DNA of 64,000 nucleotides from Photobacterium angustum (GTDB taxonomy: Bacteria > Pseudomonadota > Gammaproteobacteria > Enterobacterales > Vibrionaceae), in the NCBI RefSeq assembly GCF_002954615.1, contig NZ_MSCJ01000001.1:1798001-1862000 (forward strand), in the 5' to 3' direction. The position numbers were made by a program, and so were the translations under genes. Below, piece by piece: positions 47,264 to 57,803 of this stretch (position 1 is its first letter; every line of letters begins with the position of its first letter). The notes below the pieces were generated by a model. It was not told the DNA's origin. It did no database searches and saw only the letters and a program-made list of their open reading frames with translations.

Positions 47264-47707
47264 TTATTGCTCCAGAGGCTCAGTCATTAAGCCAACAGAG
47301 CCGACACCTGCTTGGTTTAAGGCGTCCAATGTTTCGATAATATGTGCATAAGGTGTACGACCATCACCACCTACCATCACTAACGTTTTAGGCTGCGCTG
47401 CCATTTGTGCTTTCACACGTGCGAGCACTTCTTGCAGCGATAAGCCCCGTTGCATGTCTGCATTGTCGATACTGACACCAAGGTGGCCATCTTTATCAAC
47501 TTCCACAATAATTGGCGGAATATCGCTATCTTTATTCATCTCAGCCACCGTTTCTGCCGTGGTTGTTTGTGGTAGATCCACATCCACACCTTGACTCACA
47601 AACGGCGCTGTTACCATAAAGATAATAAGCAATACCAACATTACGTCGATATAGGGAACAACGTTAATTTCCGCTGTCATTTTGCGCTTTTTCGGTTGAT
47701 AAGCCAT
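47264..47707 (-). CDS. tolR: Tol-Pal system protein TolR
   Basis: A 147-aa ExbD/TolR-family inner-membrane protein. One N-terminal transmembrane helix contains the essential Asp in NVVPYIDVMLVLLIIFMV, and a periplasmic domain follows. Together with TolQ it forms the proton-driven motor. Nine bases separate its stop from tolA. Confidence 0.96.
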   Translation of the reverse strand: MAYQPKKRKMTAEINVVPYIDVMLVLLIIFMVTAPFVSQGVDVDLPQTTTAETVAEMNKDSDIPPIIVEVDKDGHLGVSIDNADMQRGLSLQEVLARVKAQMAAQPKTLVMVGGDGRTPYAHIIETLDALNQAGVGSVGLMTEPLEQ

Positions 47708-47710
47708 TGC

Positions 47711-48400
47711 TTACTTCTCCTGATTAGCGGCAAATGCTTGGCGGTGTAAAATACTTGAAAATTCTTCCATGAACGTTGCGTATGTATGTTCTAGCTTTGA
47801 TACTTTATTGGTTAAACGGTTGTAGAACATTACAGCAGGAATCGCAGCAAACAAGCCCATCGCCGTTGCAATCAATGCCCCAGCGATACCGGGTGCAACG
47901 GTTGCTAATGTTGGCTGTTTCATCGCACCAAGTGCAATAAATGCAGTCATGATACCTAGTACCGTACCAAATAAGCCGATATACGGACTAATTGAACCTA
48001 CCGTTGCTAAAAACGGTAGATTGGTTTCTAATTCATCAACTTCTTTTGACAGAGATACACGCATTGCTCGACTTGTACCTTCCATCACCGCTTCTGGCAC
48101 TTTATCGTTACTACGGTGTAGACGTGCAAACTCTTTGAAACCTGAATAGAAAATTTGTTCAGAACCTGTTAGGTCATCTTTACGTGCTTGTACTTCTTTA
48201 TACAACTGAGATAAATCAATACCTGACCAAAAACGATCTTCAAATTGTGCTGCTTTACGGCTAGCCTCTGACAATACTTGAGAGCGCTTGATGATCATTG
48301 TCCATGATGCAATCGACATGCCTAACAAAATAAGCATCACCATAATTTCAAGCGCACCTGAATTTAGAATAATGTCTAAAACCGTCAACTCTGAGTTCAC
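47711..48400 (-). CDS. tolQ: Tol-Pal system protein TolQ
   Basis: A 229-aa MotA/TolQ/ExbB-family inner-membrane protein with three transmembrane helices: near the N terminus, and around [20 protein letters not shown] and [20 protein letters not shown]. It starts immediately after the ybgC stop and precedes tolR by three bases. Confidence 0.96.
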   Translation of the reverse strand: MNSELTVLDIILNSGALEIMVMLILLGMSIASWTMIIKRSQVLSEASRKAAQFEDRFWSGIDLSQLYKEVQARKDDLTGSEQIFYSGFKEFARLHRSNDKVPEAVMEGTSRAMRVSLSKEVDELETNLPFLATVGSISPYIGLFGTVLGIMTAFIALGAMKQPTLATVAPGIAGALIATAMGLFAAIPAVMFYNRLTNKVSKLEHTYATFMEEFSSILHRQAFAANQEK

Positions 48401-48805
48401 TTAATTTATCTCCAGCTTTAATTGTTCAGGAAGTGCAATAGGCTTCATCTTTGTCGGATCGACACAAGCAATTTTCACCAATGCCTTACACAGCACTTCG
48501 TTGTTATTGTTTACTAACTCTTGGCTAAACTCGATTGAAGCTCGTCGTGTATTTTGCACCACTGAATGTACCATTAACTGATCATCAAGTTTTGCACCAC
48601 GAAGAAAATCAATATTTACGCTACGCACAACAAAACTCATATTTTGTGAAAGTAACTGTTGCTGATTTAGCCCAATTTTTCTCAAGTATTCTGTTCGTGC
48701 TCGCTCAAAAAACTTCAAATAGTTAGCGTGGTATACCACCCCACCAACATCGGTATCTTCATAGTAAATGGTTACTGGCCACTTAAAAACATTAAGTTGT
48801 GTCAT
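48401..48805 (-). CDS. ybgC: Tol-Pal-associated acyl-CoA thioesterase YbgC
   Basis: A 134-aa hotdog-fold thioesterase with the family active-site stretch YYEDTDVGGVVYHANYLKFF (Asp in D-x-x-G-V-V-Y-H) and FERARTEYLR. It hydrolyses acyl-CoA thioesters and may interact with phospholipid synthesis. It is the first gene of the tol operon; its promoter must lie in the 48806-49020 gap. Confidence 0.95.
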   Translation of the reverse strand: MTQLNVFKWPVTIYYEDTDVGGVVYHANYLKFFERARTEYLRKIGLNQQQLLSQNMSFVVRSVNIDFLRGAKLDDQLMVHSVVQNTRRASIEFSQELVNNNNEVLCKALVKIACVDPTKMKPIALPEQLKLEIN

Positions 48806-49024
48806 TTTGTTACCATTGAGCCGTGGCTATCATCTATATATGCAAAAATATATTACCGCTACTGTACATCAACTTAATGTAAGTTTGTTACTAAGTGATG
48901 CTTTCAAGGCGTTATTTTATAGAAAATTAACGCTTACGTGTCCATTCTGACAATCAAATCACATTTCTGTTCACATACCATGCGCAACAAGCGAAATGAA
49001 TGTAGTACATACCTAATTTTTATA

Positions 49025-49062
49025 AAAAAACGGCTTACTACCACAGTAGTAAGCCGTTTGAT
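49025..49062 (-). terminator. Terminator of the cydABX-ybgE operon
   Basis: Arms AAACGGCTTACTA and TAGTAAGCCGTTT with a 6-base loop. The A-run on the left gives a T-run on the - strand, about 22 bases after ybgE. Confidence 0.88.
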
Positions 49063-49083
49063 TATTCTACAAATCGTCTTCTA

Positions 49084-49377
49084 TTAAAAAAAGTACAATT
49101 TAAGAACATAAATTAATATCGGAAGTGCGATGATTGGCGAGAAAAATAACTGCCAATACCAACGATGAGGCACAAAACTCATACCAAAAACCATGGCACT
49201 ACATGTTGCCCAAATCATCAACGGCGCAATCACAGGACCAAAGCCACCAATTGCATCAGCAAACTGGTGTGGTTCCCACATAAGTAAGCCTGCAACAGTC
49301 ACTGCCATTGCAATCGCTAATAACTTTAGTGGCAACATCATCAATGGCGCATGTATTGCTTTTATCGCACGATCCAT
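49084..49377 (-). CDS. ybgE: Cytochrome bd operon protein YbgE
   Basis: A 97-aa inner-membrane protein with three hydrophobic segments, the same length as E. coli YbgE. Function is not established, but the gene regularly sits at the end of the cyd operon. The frame is open upstream to 49461, but that part overlaps cydX; the ATG at 49377, one base after the cydX stop, gives the family N terminus. Confidence 0.88.
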   Translation of the reverse strand: MDRAIKAIHAPLMMLPLKLLAIAMAVTVAGLLMWEPHQFADAIGGFGPVIAPLMIWATCSAMVFGMSFVPHRWYWQLFFSPIIALPILIYVLKLYFF

Positions 49378-49378
49378 A

Positions 49379-49486
49379 TTACTCACTGTCGTTATCCATG
49401 TTTTCGGTCGTTTCAAGCCATAACGCGTTGACGATACCAAAAGAACAAGCCAGTAGAACACCTAAAATCCAAGCAAAATACCACAT
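49379..49486 (-). CDS. cydX: Cytochrome bd-I small subunit CydX
   Basis: A 35-aa single-pass membrane protein starting MWYFAWILGVLLACSFGI and ending with an acidic tail (ENMDNDSE), the typical CydX/YbgT sequence. It stabilises the haem site of the CydAB oxidase. The ATG at 49486 follows a GGAG site and lies 14 bases after the cydB stop. Confidence 0.95.
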   Translation of the reverse strand: MWYFAWILGVLLACSFGIVNALWLETTENMDNDSE

Positions 49487-49500
49487 TGTTCGTCTACTCC

Positions 49501-50637
49501 TTAGTACAGTGAAGTTTTGTTGTCTTCGATATATTTAGTATCTAGACGACCAAACATTTTGTAGTAACACCATGAGGTGTAAGCCAAGATCACTGGAACC
49601 ATAATAAAGGCAACTACAGTCATGATCTTCAATGTTAACTCAGAGGATGTTGCATCCCAAATCGTCAAGCTAATGTTTGGATCTAGGCTTGAAGGCATAA
49701 TGAATGGGAATGTTGCAAAACCAAACGTTAAGATCACACCTACAACCGTAAGGCTTGAGAATAAGAAAGCAAAACCAGCACGGTTAGCACGTGAACAAAG
49801 CGCTGTCAGTAACGGCATCACTACAGCAAGGATTGGCGCAATCCATAGTGCAGGGTAGTTCGCATAGTTAATGAACAATGCACCTGTCTGACGCATTACT
49901 TCTTTCGTTGTTGGATCTGAAGGTGCATTTTTAATGATTTCAGATGTAATCACGTAACCATTAATGCTTTGAGATACAAAACCAGCAATAACAAATACAA
50001 CAGCCATCGCTACAGCAGACATCGCAGCTACGTTACGAGAACGCGCGTGAATTGCATCTGTTGTTTTCATTTGTAGGAATGTCGCACCTTGCGTCACGAT
50101 CATCAGCAAGCTAACCACACCACACAATAATGCGAATGGATTTAGCAGACCAAAGAATGAACCCTTATAAGTTGGGATCATGAACTCGTTTAGCTCAAAT
50201 GGAACACCTTGCATTAGGTTACCGAATGCAACACCGAAGATCACAGGTGGTACAAAGCTACCTACGAAGATTGCTTTATCCCAAAGGCTACGCCATTTTG
50301 GATCTGTCAGCTTTGAACGGTAATCGAAGCCAAGAGGACGAAGCCAAAGTGCAGCTAGCGTCAGGATCATTGCAACATAGAAACCTGAAAATGCTGTTGC
50401 ATAAACAAGTGGCCATGCTGCGAACAATGCACCACCAGCGGTGATTAACCATACTTGGTTACCATCCCAGTGAGGCGCGATCGAGTTGATCATTACTCGA
50501 CGTTCATTATCTGTTTTACCAATAATATGAGATAGAATACCTACACCCATATCGAAACCATCAGTGATTGCAAAGCCGATGCATAATACACCGATTAATA
50601 ACCACCAAATTAGTCGCAAGCTTTCATAATCAAACAT
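49501..50637 (-). CDS. cydB: Cytochrome bd ubiquinol oxidase subunit II
   Basis: A 378-aa polytopic membrane protein (about nine helices) pairing with CydA. Landmarks are the N terminus LIWWLLIGVLCIGFAITDGFD with GVGIL, HWDGNQVWLITAGGALFAAWP, and the C-terminal WCYYKMFGRLD. Length equals E. coli CydB (379). It follows cydA by 17 bases. Confidence 0.97.
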   Translation of the reverse strand: MFDYESLRLIWWLLIGVLCIGFAITDGFDMGVGILSHIIGKTDNERRVMINSIAPHWDGNQVWLITAGGALFAAWPLVYATAFSGFYVAMILTLAALWLRPLGFDYRSKLTDPKWRSLWDKAIFVGSFVPPVIFGVAFGNLMQGVPFELNEFMIPTYKGSFFGLLNPFALLCGVVSLLMIVTQGATFLQMKTTDAIHARSRNVAAMSAVAMAVVFVIAGFVSQSINGYVITSEIIKNAPSDPTTKEVMRQTGALFINYANYPALWIAPILAVVMPLLTALCSRANRAGFAFLFSSLTVVGVILTFGFATFPFIMPSSLDPNISLTIWDATSSELTLKIMTVVAFIMVPVILAYTSWCYYKMFGRLDTKYIEDNKTSLY

Positions 50638-50654
50638 TATTTGTTTCTCCCTGC

Positions 50655-52241
50655 TTACGCTTCAACCTGACGTGAAACCACATCTTGTTTTGTGTCATTT
50701 TGTTCGAAATGGTAGCGACCTGTTTTCAAGCTACTTGGACCAAGACGAGCGAATTTAACCATTAGGTAAACTTCAGCAACTAGGAATGCTGTATAAAGCG
50801 CTAAAATTGCTGCTAGTGAGAACCAAATATCAGATGGAGCCAAGTTAGAAGCTGCCATATGAACCGGTAAAATTTCACCTACTGCCCATGGTTGACGACC
50901 ATACTCTGCAACAAACCAACCTGCTTCAATTGCAATCCAAGGTAGTGGAATACCAAATAGCGCAGCTTTTAGTACTAGTTTATTACCCGTGATCTTATGA
51001 CGACAAGACTGGATGAATGCAGCACCAATAATGGCAAACATTAAGAAACCAGCACCAACCATGATACGGAAGCTAAAGAATAACGGCCATACTTGAGGGA
51101 TTGAGTCATCTACTGCTTTTTGAATTTGTTCAGGTGTCGCATCAACAACTTTATCGGTGTAAGGCTTAAGTAGTAAACCGTAACCTAGGTCTTTTTTCAC
51201 TTCATCGAAAGCTGCAATGTTTGCTGGTGTCTTATCACCCGCACGTAATTTCTCTAGTAGGCCGTATGCAACCATACCGTTACGAATACGTACTTCGTGC
51301 TCTTTCTTAAGATCACGGATACCCGTTACTTGAGTGTCAAGAGAACGCGTTGCAATAATACCCATTAGGTAAGGGATCTTAATTGCGTAATCGGTTTCCA
51401 TTGTTTCTTGATTAGGGAAACCAAACGCAGTAAATGCCGCAGGTGCTGGCTCTGTGTGCCACTCTGCTTCAATCGCTGCAAGTTTTGTTTTCTGAACGTC
51501 GCCTAGCTCGTAACCTGACTCATCACCAAGGATCATTACAGAAACGATAGATGCCATACCGAACGCTGCTGCAATTGCAAATGAACGGCGAGCAAAAGCA
51601 ATGTCACGGCCTTTCAGCATGTAGTATGCACTAACACCTAGAATAAACATTGAGCCACATACATAACCTGACGCTACAGTGTGAACGAACTTCACCTGTG
51701 CTACTGGGTTAAATATTACGTCTGCAAAGCTCACCATTTCCATACGCATTGTTTCAAAGTTGAAATCAGCGCCTACTGGGTTTTGCATCCAGCCGTTAGC
51801 AATAAGAATCCATAGTGCGGAGAAGTTTGAGCCAAGAGCTACTAGCCAAGTGACAGTAAGGTGCTGACGCTTGGATAGACGATCCCAACCAAAGAAGAAC
51901 ATGCCGACTAACGTTGATTCTAAGAAGAATGCCATTAGTGCTTCGATTGCCAACGGCGCACCGAAGATATCACCAACATAGTGAGAGTAGTATGCCCAGT
52001 TTGTACCAAACTGGAACTCCATAGATAGGCCAGTAGCCACACCAAGAGCAAAGTTAATCGCGAAAAGCTTACCCCAGAACTTAGTCATGTCCTTGTAGAT
52101 TTGCTTTCCGGTCATTACATAAACGGACTCCATGATGGCTAGTAAAAAAGCCATACCTAGAGTTAGTGGAACGAACAAAAAGTGATACATCGCTGTTAGA
52201 GCGAACTGTAACCGCGATAGTTCGACGACATCAGTTAACAT
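50655..52241 (-). CDS. cydA: Cytochrome bd ubiquinol oxidase subunit I
   Basis: A 528-aa catalytic subunit that oxidises quinol and reduces O2 with high affinity. Haem ligand regions are recognised: the N-terminal [20 protein letters not shown] with an axial His, GFFLEST-type [17 protein letters not shown], and the periplasmic Q-loop. The C-terminal part has [19 protein letters not shown]. Length is close to E. coli CydA (522). The ribosome site AAAGGAG is preceded by a CACCAG-CTGGTG hairpin. An FNR box lies about 306 bp upstream. Confidence 0.97.
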   Translation of the reverse strand: MLTDVVELSRLQFALTAMYHFLFVPLTLGMAFLLAIMESVYVMTGKQIYKDMTKFWGKLFAINFALGVATGLSMEFQFGTNWAYYSHYVGDIFGAPLAIEALMAFFLESTLVGMFFFGWDRLSKRQHLTVTWLVALGSNFSALWILIANGWMQNPVGADFNFETMRMEMVSFADVIFNPVAQVKFVHTVASGYVCGSMFILGVSAYYMLKGRDIAFARRSFAIAAAFGMASIVSVMILGDESGYELGDVQKTKLAAIEAEWHTEPAPAAFTAFGFPNQETMETDYAIKIPYLMGIIATRSLDTQVTGIRDLKKEHEVRIRNGMVAYGLLEKLRAGDKTPANIAAFDEVKKDLGYGLLLKPYTDKVVDATPEQIQKAVDDSIPQVWPLFFSFRIMVGAGFLMFAIIGAAFIQSCRHKITGNKLVLKAALFGIPLPWIAIEAGWFVAEYGRQPWAVGEILPVHMAASNLAPSDIWFSLAAILALYTAFLVAEVYLMVKFARLGPSSLKTGRYHFEQNDTKQDVVSRQVEA

Positions 52242-52257
52242 TGATAACTCCTTTATT

Positions 52258-52273
52258 CACCAGCTGACTGGTG
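52258..52273 (-). promoter_or_regulatory. Hairpin in the cydA mRNA leader
   Basis: CACCAG and CTGGTG form a 6-bp stem with a 4-base loop, ending just before the AAAGGAG ribosome site of cydA on the - strand. It could affect translation or mRNA stability. Confidence 0.35.
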
Positions 52274-52546
52274 ACAGTACTACATACGTACCGATTATTG
52301 GGCTTAGCTTCGTATAGAACACTTATTGCAATCTTGCCGACCTTCCTGATCACTTGCTAATAATTACAAGCGTCCATGTTGTGTTGCAATATTGTTTAAA
52401 TAAATTTAAATATACGTAATTCTATAGCTAATTTAGTCGTCGGTAATATTACAGATATTAATTGCAATCTTCAAAGAGTTTATTACGCGTTTTGCTTTGA
52501 CAAATATCAAGAAAAAATGAGCTTGATAGCCAGTACGCCGATATTT

Positions 52547-52560
52547 TTGATTTAGATCAA
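52547..52560. promoter_or_regulatory. Consensus FNR box
   Basis: TTGATTTAGATCAA is an exact match to the FNR consensus TTGAT-N4-ATCAA. It lies 306 bp before cydA, an operon controlled by FNR and ArcA in enterobacteria, and 47 bp before a small + strand ORF. The symmetric site does not show which direction it serves. Confidence 0.75.
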
Positions 52561-52607
52561 TTTACGAAAGATTTTGATAGGAAGAATGAATTTGGAAGGA
52601 GAAAACA

Positions 52608-52676
52608 ATGAATTATAATTGTTCGTATTCTGAAATATTGTTCTTTTTCCTGTTCTTATTTAATCATGATAGCTAA
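52608..52676 (+). CDS. Possible 22-aa small hydrophobic protein
   Basis: An ORF of 22 codons starting MNYNCSYSEILFFFLFLF. GGAAGGAG lies six to seven bases upstream of the ATG, which is unusually good for chance in this AT-rich gap. The Phe/Leu-rich centre could be a short membrane segment. A consensus FNR box is 47 bp upstream. There is no recognised family and it may be chance. Confidence 0.28.
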   Translation: MNYNCSYSEILFFFLFLFNHDS

Positions 52677-53137
52677 ACGAAGTGTATCAATATTTTGCTT
52701 TAAATTTGTTATAACTTGATAAATTTCATGAATAATCTACAAAGTTCACAAATCAACTTCTAGACTGTCATTCGTTGTCTTGTAAGGTGTCGTAACTGCC
52801 CCTCAAATATCTAAACTTACGAATGTATAAATATCTAAGTTAAACGAAACGTTTTTTATTTTTTACTAAATATCAGCCCGTTAATGTATAAAGTTAAACC
52901 GTCTAAACAATACAAATAAAAAGCAACGAATTTGAGATATTACCTCGTTTTATATTTCTGATTAGTTTTCACCTAATAAAAATGAAAACTATAATCATAT
53001 TTTTGATAATAAGAAAAATATATAGATCCTATTTGAATCATGAATAAACAGTCTAATTGATATTTAAATTACCAACATGAAAAATAAATAACAATCAACC
53101 ATAACAATAAATTTACAATATGACAAAATTATTAAAC

Positions 53138-53167
53138 AAAAAAGCGTGGCTTTAATCACCACGCTTT
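53138..53167 (-). terminator. Terminator of ruvAB
   Basis: Arms AAAGCGTGG and CCACGCTTT with a 9-base loop. The A-run at 53138-53143 gives a T-run on the - strand, 20 bases after ruvB. Confidence 0.87.
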
Positions 53168-53187
53168 ATATTCTCGAATAGTTTTTG

Positions 53188-54207
53188 CTACTTCGTATTT
53201 TCAGGGAGGTCTAAACCAAAATGGAGATATGCGCGGTGTGTCGCAATACGCCCTCTTGGTGTCCGTTGCAGATAACCTTGCTGAATCAAATAAGGTTCAA
53301 GTACATCTTCAATTGTATCTTTCTCTTCACCAATAGCTGCAGCTAAGTTATCTAAACCGACAGGGCCACCCATAAATTTTTCAATAATAGCTAATAGAAG
53401 TTTACGGTCCATATAATCAAAACCGCTGCTATCAACATCGAGCATATCTAATGCTTTATTGGCAATATCAGGGCAAATATGTCCGTTACCTTTTACTTCA
53501 GCATAATCTCGCACACGCCGTAATAAACGATTAGCGATACGTGGCGTACCACGAGCACGCATGGCCATTTCCATCGCGCCGCCTTCTTCCATTGATAGCC
53601 CTAAACATTTAGCACTTCGGCCTACAATGTCTTTGAGATCTTCTACTTTGTAATACTCAAGGCGTTGTGTAATACCAAAACGATCACGTAGAGGTGAAGT
53701 TAATGAGCCCGCTCGTGTCGTTGCACCTATTAAAGTAAAGGGTGGCAAATCAATTTTAATTGAGCGTGCGGCTGGGCCTTCACCTATCATAATATCTAAT
53801 TGGTAATCTTCCATCGCAGGATAAAGTACTTCTTCAACCTGAGGACTTAGACGATGTATTTCATCAATAAACAATACATCGTTTTCTTCAAGGTTTGTGA
53901 GTAGCGCAGCCAAATCACCGGCTTTTTCAAGTACAGGGCCTGAGGTTGTACGAATACTTACCCCCATTTCATTTGCCACTATATTTGCAAGCGTTGTTTT
54001 ACCTAACCCCGGAGGGCCAAAGATCAATAAATGATCTAAGGCTTCATCACGCATCTTTGCCGCTTTAATAAATATTTCCATTTGATCGCGAACATGATCC
54101 TGCCCTTGATAATCATCAAGTAATTTAGGTCGTATTGCGCGATCAATTATATCGTCTTCACGGGTTGTTTCGAAATTACCAGAAACCAGTCGATCAGCTT
54201 CAATCAT
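53188..54207 (-). CDS. ruvB: Holliday junction branch migration ATPase RuvB
   Basis: A 339-aa AAA+ motor of the RuvABC resolvasome. Landmarks are [14 protein letters not shown], Walker [10 protein letters not shown], Walker [10 protein letters not shown], sensor [20 protein letters not shown] and the C-terminal winged helix with [11 protein letters not shown]. Length matches E. coli RuvB (336). It follows ruvA by 29 bases. Confidence 0.97.
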   Translation of the reverse strand: MIEADRLVSGNFETTREDDIIDRAIRPKLLDDYQGQDHVRDQMEIFIKAAKMRDEALDHLLIFGPPGLGKTTLANIVANEMGVSIRTTSGPVLEKAGDLAALLTNLEENDVLFIDEIHRLSPQVEEVLYPAMEDYQLDIMIGEGPAARSIKIDLPPFTLIGATTRAGSLTSPLRDRFGITQRLEYYKVEDLKDIVGRSAKCLGLSMEEGGAMEMAMRARGTPRIANRLLRRVRDYAEVKGNGHICPDIANKALDMLDVDSSGFDYMDRKLLLAIIEKFMGGPVGLDNLAAAIGEEKDTIEDVLEPYLIQQGYLQRTPRGRIATHRAYLHFGLDLPENTK

Positions 54208-54236
54208 ACTTTAATGCCTATACCCAACTTACAGGG

Positions 54237-54860
54237 TTATACCATTGAGCGTAGTGCATCACGAATAATCGCTTCACTACTCATCTCTGGTTGTGTGACT
54301 TGAGAAACCACTTTCGCGGCAATTTGTGGCTTATAACCTAGCGCAACCAATGCACTCACCGCTTCATCTTCAGCGCGAGCTTGATTTGATGGATCTTGGA
54401 TCGGAGCGTTTGATGCCGCAGTATCAAGTGCAGGCGTAAATAAGTCACCTTCCCCCCACCCTTTCAAGCGATCTTTCATTTCAACAACTAAACGCTCTGC
54501 TGTTTTCTTTCCGACACCGGGAATTTTAACTAGCGTAGTAACATCTTCTAATTCAACGCTGCGAACAAATTGACTTGCAGTCATAGCAGATAAAATTGCT
54601 AAGCCTAATTTAGGCCCAACACCGTTAGCTTTAATTACTTCACGGAATAACTCACGTTCACTTTTCTTATTAAAGCCATACAGTAGTTGCGCATCTTCTC
54701 GTACCACAAAGTGAGTAAAGATAATGGCTTCTTGGCCGATCTGTGGTAACTCATAAAAACAGCTCATTGGCATCTGTACTTCATAACCAATGCCACCAAC
54801 TTCAAGTAGTACTTCAGGTGGCTGCTTTTCAATTACAATTCCGCGTAGTCGACCAATCAA
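54237..54860 (-). CDS. ruvA: Holliday junction DNA-binding protein RuvA
   Basis: A 207-aa tetrameric junction-binding protein. It has an N-terminal OB fold ([22 protein letters not shown]), helix-hairpin-helix motifs ([32 protein letters not shown]) and a C-terminal RuvB-binding helix domain ([18 protein letters not shown]). The family N terminus M-IGRLRG is encoded with TTG; no in-frame ATG lies nearby, so a TTG start is likely. ruvAB is separated from ruvC by a chemoreceptor gene and a terminator. Confidence 0.95.
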   Translation of the reverse strand: MIGRLRGIVIEKQPPEVLLEVGGIGYEVQMPMSCFYELPQIGQEAIIFTHFVVREDAQLLYGFNKKSERELFREVIKANGVGPKLGLAILSAMTASQFVRSVELEDVTTLVKIPGVGKKTAERLVVEMKDRLKGWGEGDLFTPALDTAASNAPIQDPSNQARAEDEAVSALVALGYKPQIAAKVVSQVTQPEMSSEAIIRDALRSMV

Positions 54861-54902
54861 AACATCATCTCTATAGTGAATTTAAATTGGCACTAGAATA
54901 GT

Positions 54903-54931
54903 AAAGAACTGGATAGACATCCAGTTCTTTA
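54903..54931. terminator. Terminator between the chemoreceptor gene and ruvA
   Basis: A 12-bp perfect stem AAAGAACTGGAT / ATCCAGTTCTTT with a 4-base loop, just after the chemoreceptor stop on the - strand. The T-tail is short. If active it uncouples ruvAB from upstream transcription. Confidence 0.7.
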
Positions 54932-54937
54932 TCGAAT

Positions 54938-56392
54938 TTACGAAGAGTGAGAAACAACCTGATCAAGTTGTTGTGTTAAATGACGAACGGCAACCACTTG
55001 CTGATTTAATTCCGTACCGTGCTGCGCAACGATTGCAGCCACATTTTGTGTATTCACCACACTATTAGCAACTTCACTGCTCGCTTCATCCAGCTCTTTT
55101 AATGCGGTTGATTGAGCAGTCATCAAACCCGATAACCCTTGCACATCTTGAGAAATCGTTGTGACTTGCTGAATAATGTTATTCATCCGTTCAGTACTGG
55201 CGTTAATCACCCCCTGACCGTGCCGCACTTCCTGCTCACTGCGATCCAATAGATGGCGGATCTCAACTGCGGATTCACTACTTTTCGCTGAAAGTTCCCG
55301 AACTTGATCTGCGACAACCGCAAACCCTCTTCCCTGATCGCCTGCACGCGCTGCTTCTATCGCGGCATTTAGTGCAAGCAAATTTGTTTGTTCAGCAACA
55401 GAGGTGATTAAGTCTGCCACTTTCATAATCTCATCGTGACTATTAATGATCTGACTGATCGCTTGCGTTGAATCTTCTAAATGCGTCGAACTTTTTTGCG
55501 CCAGTTCATGAACCACATCGCTTTTTTCGCGTAGCTCCTCAACAAACTGACTTGAGCTCTCAATGCCAAGGACCATTTGGTGTACTTGATGGCTCATTTG
55601 TTCAGCAGCGCTGGCTTGTGACTCACTATTAATATTAAGTTCATTGACTTGGCTATCTAGCTGCGAGGATTGATTCGCTAAGCTATAAGACACTTGCTTT
55701 AACTGTTCAGAATTATTATTCGCTTGAATTAATACATCAGATAGACGTAACTCACCTTCCGTTGCTTTACTGGCCTCTGATTCACTTTTTAGCTTAGCTT
55801 TTTCGGCACTATTAATTGCTATATCACGTTGTTTCGCCGTAAAAGCTAATGCAATACAAATAACAATCAATGGCAACACGATCCCAGACCAAACCTCAAT
55901 TTGCTGTGCTGTTTGAGATAAAGAAAGCTGTGGAAATGAAACACCCTGAATATGTTGGTATGTCATGTAAGCCGAAACACAAATGATCAAGCTACTCCAA
56001 AGAATAGCCATAATGCGAGTTGCCGAGAGGAAGAAAGAAACAACTAACAAAGGCACCCAATAAGTCTGTGTTGAATCAACCACACCACCACTTTGATAAA
56101 TGATATTCAGCGCGTGGATTGCCATACCAATAAAGCCTAAATTTAAAGACATTAAAGGCTGTTGAAGCCAACGCAGGCTAGAAATAGCAAGGAGCTCTAA
56201 TACGATCAATATGACGGAGGTGAAAACAAGATTATCATGACCATGGTTTGACCATTTAATAAAACTATAGATACCAACGAGAAAAGCTATAAAAGTAAAT
56301 AAAGAGAGGATATCGGCTTGGCGTTGTTGTGCAGTTGTCCATTGAGGTTGGCGCGGCATAAATATACTGCGCCATAAAGTGGCAGGGTTCAT
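54938..56392 (-). CDS. Methyl-accepting chemotaxis protein with a 6-TM sensor region
   Basis: A 484-aa receptor. The N-terminal ~200 residues hold about six membrane segments and no large periplasmic domain. A short linker without an obvious HAMP domain follows, then a coiled-coil signalling domain with the conserved tip [20 protein letters not shown] and [15 protein letters not shown]. It would signal through CheA/CheW; its ligand is unknown, and membrane or energy sensing is only a guess. The ATG at 56392 is chosen for AAGGA seven bases upstream; the frame stays open for 13 more codons. It lies between ruvC and ruvA, which are usually adjacent. Confidence 0.9.
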   Translation of the reverse strand: MNPATLWRSIFMPRQPQWTTAQQRQADILSLFTFIAFLVGIYSFIKWSNHGHDNLVFTSVILIVLELLAISSLRWLQQPLMSLNLGFIGMAIHALNIIYQSGGVVDSTQTYWVPLLVVSFFLSATRIMAILWSSLIICVSAYMTYQHIQGVSFPQLSLSQTAQQIEVWSGIVLPLIVICIALAFTAKQRDIAINSAEKAKLKSESEASKATEGELRLSDVLIQANNNSEQLKQVSYSLANQSSQLDSQVNELNINSESQASAAEQMSHQVHQMVLGIESSSQFVEELREKSDVVHELAQKSSTHLEDSTQAISQIINSHDEIMKVADLITSVAEQTNLLALNAAIEAARAGDQGRGFAVVADQVRELSAKSSESAVEIRHLLDRSEQEVRHGQGVINASTERMNNIIQQVTTISQDVQGLSGLMTAQSTALKELDEASSEVANSVVNTQNVAAIVAQHGTELNQQVVAVRHLTQQLDQVVSHSS

Positions 56393-56512
56393 ATTCACTT
56401 CCTTGCTTATTATCATCAGACCTCTGACCACTATAGATAATTAACATTTCTATAACAAATATCTTAAGAAATATATCCCTTAAGTGTCTCATCTTTAATA
56501 ATAGTAAGCCTA

Positions 56513-57034
56513 TTAACGATAACGCCCCTTTCGTGCTCCCGTTGCTTTCCCTGCCATAGCCACTAAGGTTTTATAGGTATGCGCGTGACAAATCGCAACA
56601 GCTAAAGCATCAGCAGCATCAGCTTGAGGCTTGCCTGCTAGCTTTAATACGGAACAAACCATATGTTGTACTTGCGCTTTATCTGCACCACCGTTTCCGA
56701 CTACTGCCTGTTTAATCAATCGCGCAGCATATTCACTGACCGGCAAATCTGCATTTACTGCTGCAACAATTGCACTGCCTCGCGCCTGACCTAATTTAAT
56801 CGCAGAGCTGGCATTTTTGCCCATGAACACTTCTTCAATGGCAAAAAAATCAGGCTGAAATTGCGTGATCACTTCAGACACGCCTGCATAGATTTGCTTT
56901 AATCGTCCAGGAATACCAGGCTCTGAAGTGCGAATACAGCCGCTTCCTAAATACTCTAAATTACGTCCAACCTGACGAATTACCCCGTACCCCGTAATAC
57001 GAGAGCCGGGGTCTATACCTAAAATTATCGACAT
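56513..57034 (-). CDS. ruvC: Holliday junction endonuclease RuvC
   Basis: A 173-aa RNase H-fold resolvase that cuts junctions at preferred sequences. Acidic catalytic residues lie in [12 protein letters not shown] (D7), [10 protein letters not shown] (E) and the C-terminal [15 protein letters not shown]. Length equals E. coli RuvC (173). It follows yebC by 22 bases and is followed by the chemoreceptor gene instead of ruvA. Confidence 0.97.
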   Translation of the reverse strand: MSIILGIDPGSRITGYGVIRQVGRNLEYLGSGCIRTSEPGIPGRLKQIYAGVSEVITQFQPDFFAIEEVFMGKNASSAIKLGQARGSAIVAAVNADLPVSEYAARLIKQAVVGNGGADKAQVQHMVCSVLKLAGKPQADAADALAVAICHAHTYKTLVAMAGKATGARKGRYR

Positions 57035-57056
57035 TTTTCACTACTATTAGTAGCAA

Positions 57057-57803
57057 TTATTCAAGCGTAGCTGCTACTTCATCTGACATGTCACCGTTAT
57101 GGTAGACTTCTTGAATGTCATCCAAATCTTCTAATGCATCAATTAAGCGTAATAATTTAGGTGCTGTTGTTGCATCTAACTCAGCTTTCGTTGATGGCAC
57201 TAAGGTTACTTCTGCATTTTCTGCTGTAAAACCTGCGGCATCTAATGCATCTTTCACGCGACCGAAATCAGCAGGCGTAGTGTAAACATCGATTGAACCA
57301 TCGTCATTAGTTTCAATATCATCAGCACCAGATTCTAACGCGACTTCCATAACAGCATCTTCATCTAAACCTGCAGCATAAGAAATCACGCCTTTTTTAT
57401 CAAAAAGGTAACTTACACTACCATCCGTTCCAAGATTACCACCCGCTTTAGAGAAAGCATGACGTACGCCCGATACCGTTCGGTTTCGGTTATCAGTTAA
57501 ACACTCAACCATTACCGCCGTACCCGCAGGACCATAGCCTTCATAGATAACAGTTTCTACCCCTTCGTCACCTTCACCACCAGCACCACGTGTCACTGCA
57601 CGGTTAATGGTATCTCGAGTCATATTATTTGATAGTGCTTTATCAATGGCAGCACGTAAGCGTGGGTTATTTTCTGGTTCACTGCCACCTTCTTTAGCGG
57701 CTACGGTAATCTCACGAATTAACTTAGTAAAAATTTTACCGCGTTTAGCATCTTGAGCAGCTTTACGATGTTTTATATTGGCAAATTTACTGTGTCCAGC
57801 CAT
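57057..57803 (-). CDS. yebC: YebC/PmpR-family protein
   Basis: A 248-aa cytoplasmic protein of the YebC family. Its N terminus [20 protein letters not shown] and motifs GRNRNRTVS-like [20 protein letters not shown] and DDDIQ-like [13 protein letters not shown] are typical. Family members act as transcription regulators and, in recent work, as translation factors that ease ribosome stalling; which applies here is unknown. It lies upstream of ruvC as in E. coli. Confidence 0.95.
   Translation of the reverse strand: MAGHSKFANIKHRKAAQDAKRGKIFTKLIREITVAAKEGGSEPENNPRLRAAIDKALSNNMTRDTINRAVTRGAGGEGDEGVETVIYEGYGPAGTAVMVECLTDNRNRTVSGVRHAFSKAGGNLGTDGSVSYLFDKKGVISYAAGLDEDAVMEVALESGADDIETNDDGSIDVYTTPADFGRVKDALDAAGFTAENAEVTLVPSTKAELDATTAPKLLRLIDALEDLDDIQEVYHNGDMSDEVAATLE

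Larger units (their letters stand above)
52242..53187. other. Long AT-rich intergenic region between cydA and ruvB
   Basis: About 946 bases without a conserved gene. It holds the cydA leader and promoter, an FNR consensus box (52547-52560), one very short ORF with a good ribosome site (52608-52676) and the ruvAB terminator at its far end. The stretch 52680-53130 is extremely AT-rich and shows nothing I can name. Confidence 0.7.
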
